Part shown: piece after piece, positions 15,213 through 16,533 of the stretch
How the letters are laid out: each line of letters begins with the position of its first letter
Position numbering within the stretch: the stretch's first letter is position 1
DNA from: an uncultured Gammaproteobacteria bacterium
GTDB taxonomy: Bacteria > Pseudomonadota > Gammaproteobacteria > Rariloculales > Rariloculaceae
Direction: 5' to 3'
Assembly: GCA_946887385.1 (NCBI GenBank)
Contig: CAMPKU010000080.1
Location: 1 to 16,533 of the forward strand
DNA length: 16,533 bases
Made by a program: the position numbers and the translations under genes
The notes under the pieces: generated by a model
Seen by the model: only the letters and a program-made list of their open reading frames with translations
Databases searched by the model: none
Told to the model about the DNA's origin: nothing

Positions 15213-15974
15213 ATGGACTACCAGACTCTGCTGCTCGCTGCGGTGCCCGCCGTGGGTTTCGCAGCCGGGTTCATCAATACGCTCGCGGGCAGCGGCTCCA
15301 TGCTGACGCTGCCGCTTTTGATCCTGCTCGGGCTTCCCGCCAACGTCGCCAACGGCACGAACCGCGTCGGCGTGCTGCTGCAAAACGTCGTGGCGGTGAC
15401 GATGTTTCGGCGGCGCGGAGTGCTGCCGCTCACCGGCTCGTGGAAGGTGGTGCTGCCATGCGTCGCGGGCGCCATCGTAGGCGCAGAGCTCGCCGTCGAT
15501 CTCGACGAGGCACTGCTGCGCAGGATCATCGGCGTGCTGACACTCGTGCTGCTCGCCCTCATGCTGCTGAAGCCCGAGCGCTGGATCGCCGCGCACAGCA
15601 CGCCGCGCGCACCGCGCCTCACCGTCGAGGTGCCGATCTTTTTCGCGATCGGCGTTTACGGCGGTTTCATTCAGGTGAGCGTGGGCTTGTTCTTGCTCGC
15701 CGGCCTGGTGCTCGGCGCCGGGCACAATCTGGTAAGCGCGAACGCTTTGAAGAACTTCATCGTGCTCGTGGCGATGATGGCCGCGCTCGTCGTGTTCGTC
15801 GTCAACGAGCAAGTGAACTGGACGCTCGGATTGCTGCTCGGCGCCGGGCAAGCGGCCGGCGCTTGGGTCGCCGCGCATGTGGCCGTGGAGCGCGGCGCGC
15901 CGTTCCTGCGCTCCGTGCTCGTCGTCGTGGCAACGCTTTCCGCGCTCGCGCTGCTGACCGGCGTGGGTTTGTGA
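15213..15974 (+). CDS. TauE/SafE-family (sulfite-exporter-like) membrane transporter
   Basis: The family moves small anions or organic sulfur compounds across the inner membrane; the specific substrate here is unknown. The 253-residue product is nearly all hydrophobic, with about eight membrane segments. It shows the family's internal duplication: GFINTLAGSGSMLTLPLLIL with NGTNRVGVLLQN (about 19-58) in the first half, and GGFIQVSVGLFLLAGLVLG with SANALKNF (about 150-182) in the second. Length is typical. The ATG at 15213 has no clear ribosome binding site; upstream TAGAGT (15181-15186) is a weak -10 candidate. The next gene begins 29 bases downstream on the same strand, so the two are probably co-transcribed. 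No sulfur-metabolism gene is nearby. Confidence 0.9.
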   Translation: MDYQTLLLAAVPAVGFAAGFINTLAGSGSMLTLPLLILLGLPANVANGTNRVGVLLQNVVAVTMFRRRGVLPLTGSWKVVLPCVAGAIVGAELAVDLDEALLRRIIGVLTLVLLALMLLKPERWIAAHSTPRAPRLTVEVPIFFAIGVYGGFIQVSVGLFLLAGLVLGAGHNLVSANALKNFIVLVAMMAALVVFVVNEQVNWTLGLLLGAGQAAGAWVAAHVAVERGAPFLRSVLVVVATLSALALLTGVGL

Positions 15975-16003
15975 CGGCGCACCTTGAGTAGACTGACGGT
16001 CGC

Positions 16004-16533
16004 ATGGCTCACCGACATCGAGAGGGGCACCGCCTAAAGCGCGTCGGCTGGCTGCGCGCGGCCGTGCTCGGCGCCAACGACGGGATCGTCTCGACGGCCA
16101 GCCTGCTCGTTGGCATGGCGGCCGCGGACGCCAGCCATACCACCTTGCTGACCGCCGGCATCGCCGGCGCAGCCGCCGGCGCGATGTCGATGGCGGCGGG
16201 CGAGTATGTTTCGGTGAGCTCGCAGGCCGACAGTGAACAAGCCGAGCTCAAGCGCGAGCAGCGCGAGCTCGAGCACGACGCCGAGGGCGAGCACCGCGAG
16301 CTCACGGGCATCTACATGGGTCGCGGGTTGAACCCGGAGCTTGCCCGGCAGGTAGCCGACGCGCTCACGGCGCACGACGCGCTCGCCGCGCATGCGCGCG
16401 ACGAGCTGGGGCTCACCGATCGGTCGATCGCGCGGCCACTGCAGGCCGCCGGCGCGTCGGCGGCGAGCTTCGCATGCGGCGCGCTGCTGCCCATTGTGGT
16501 CACCGGCGTAACACCCTCTGACCACTTGCTGCT
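16004..16533 (+). CDS. VIT1/CCC1-family iron/manganese transporter, partial (3' end outside window)
   Basis: VIT1/CCC1 proteins are five-helix transporters of Fe2+ or Mn2+, usually as H+ antiporters. The 176 codons present run from ATG 16004 to the window end without a stop. The N-terminus RVGWLRAAVLGANDGIVSTA (13-32) and GEYVSVSSQADSEQAEL (66-82) are hallmark sequences. They cover the first two membrane helices and the start of the cytoplasmic metal-binding loop. That loop is Glu-rich (Glu77, 81, 85, 88, 90, 94, 96, 99) and runs on through NPELARQVADAL to a third helix beginning near 150. This acidic loop is where Fe is collected in the plant protein. The gene starts 29 bases after the TauE-like gene; the ribosome binding site is weak. 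Confidence 0.9.
   Translation, partial: MAHRHREGHRLKRVGWLRAAVLGANDGIVSTASLLVGMAAADASHTTLLTAGIAGAAAGAMSMAAGEYVSVSSQADSEQAELKREQRELEHDAEGEHRELTGIYMGRGLNPELARQVADALTAHDALAAHARDELGLTDRSIARPLQAAGASAASFACGALLPIVVTGVTPSDHLL

Noticed and set aside
1..16533. Search for CRISPR repeats, tRNA or rRNA genes, and an intact mobile element
   Set aside because: No regularly spaced direct repeats, no tRNA cloverleaf with a recognisable T-loop, and no complete transposase or inverted ends were seen. A tRNA or CRISPR scanner would be needed to exclude weak cases.

Overview
This is a GC-rich, gene-dense piece of a bacterial chromosome. The gene families (a GloA-type glyoxalase, a complete MoxR/DUF58/DUF4381/BatA/BatB-BatC/BatD operon, a penicillin-acylase-family hydrolase, PilZ and GGEDF-type c-di-GMP proteins, a decayed IS91-like transposase) fit a high-GC gammaproteobacterium, perhaps near the Xanthomonadales/Steroidobacterales. 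That placement is an inference from gene content and has not been tested with a phylogeny.

Layout, left to right. Positions 1-553 hold no intact gene, but the minus strand carries a broken C-terminal piece of an IS91-family transposase (about 121-339), which can be read across two compensating single-base indels. An alpha/beta hydrolase (minus) and gloA (plus) diverge from a short promoter region near 1490-1545. gloA converges on a membrane-bound diguanylate cyclase (minus) with one base between the stop codons. The centre (3279-10233, minus) is one tightly packed six-gene operon read right to left: moxR, DUF58, DUF4381, batA, a fused batB-batC, and batD, with junctions of 2-3 bases or short overlaps. 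Upstream on the same strand is a membrane-anchored coiled-coil/PDZ protein. It is divergent from a plus-strand penicillin-acylase-family gene, whose stop codon directly abuts the stop of a convergent lipoprotein with a beta-propeller-like body. Next come a small PilZ-domain protein (minus), then a plus-strand pair: a TauE/SafE-family transporter and the first 176 codons of a VIT1/CCC1-family metal transporter, cut by the window edge.

How they may work together. In MoxR-BatA systems the AAA+ ATPase is thought to act as a chaperone on von Willebrand A (VWA) proteins in or at the inner membrane. Here two membrane VWA proteins (BatA, BatB) are accompanied by a TPR/low-complexity domain, a DUF58 protein whose VWA metal site looks degenerate, the small membrane protein DUF4381, and a large periplasmic BatD. 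The PDZ protein just upstream could be an accessory factor or an independent gene. The window has both a c-di-GMP producer and a c-di-GMP receptor, about 11.5 kb apart and not in one operon.

I found no CRISPR array, rRNA, tRNA, intact insertion sequence, phage gene or recognisable defence cassette. The most unusual items are the fused BatB-BatC with its long Gln/Glu-rich linker, the DUF58 protein lacking the usual VWA metal ligands, the PDZ neighbour, the 16-base interrupted palindrome ahead of the lipoprotein gene, and the transposase relic.
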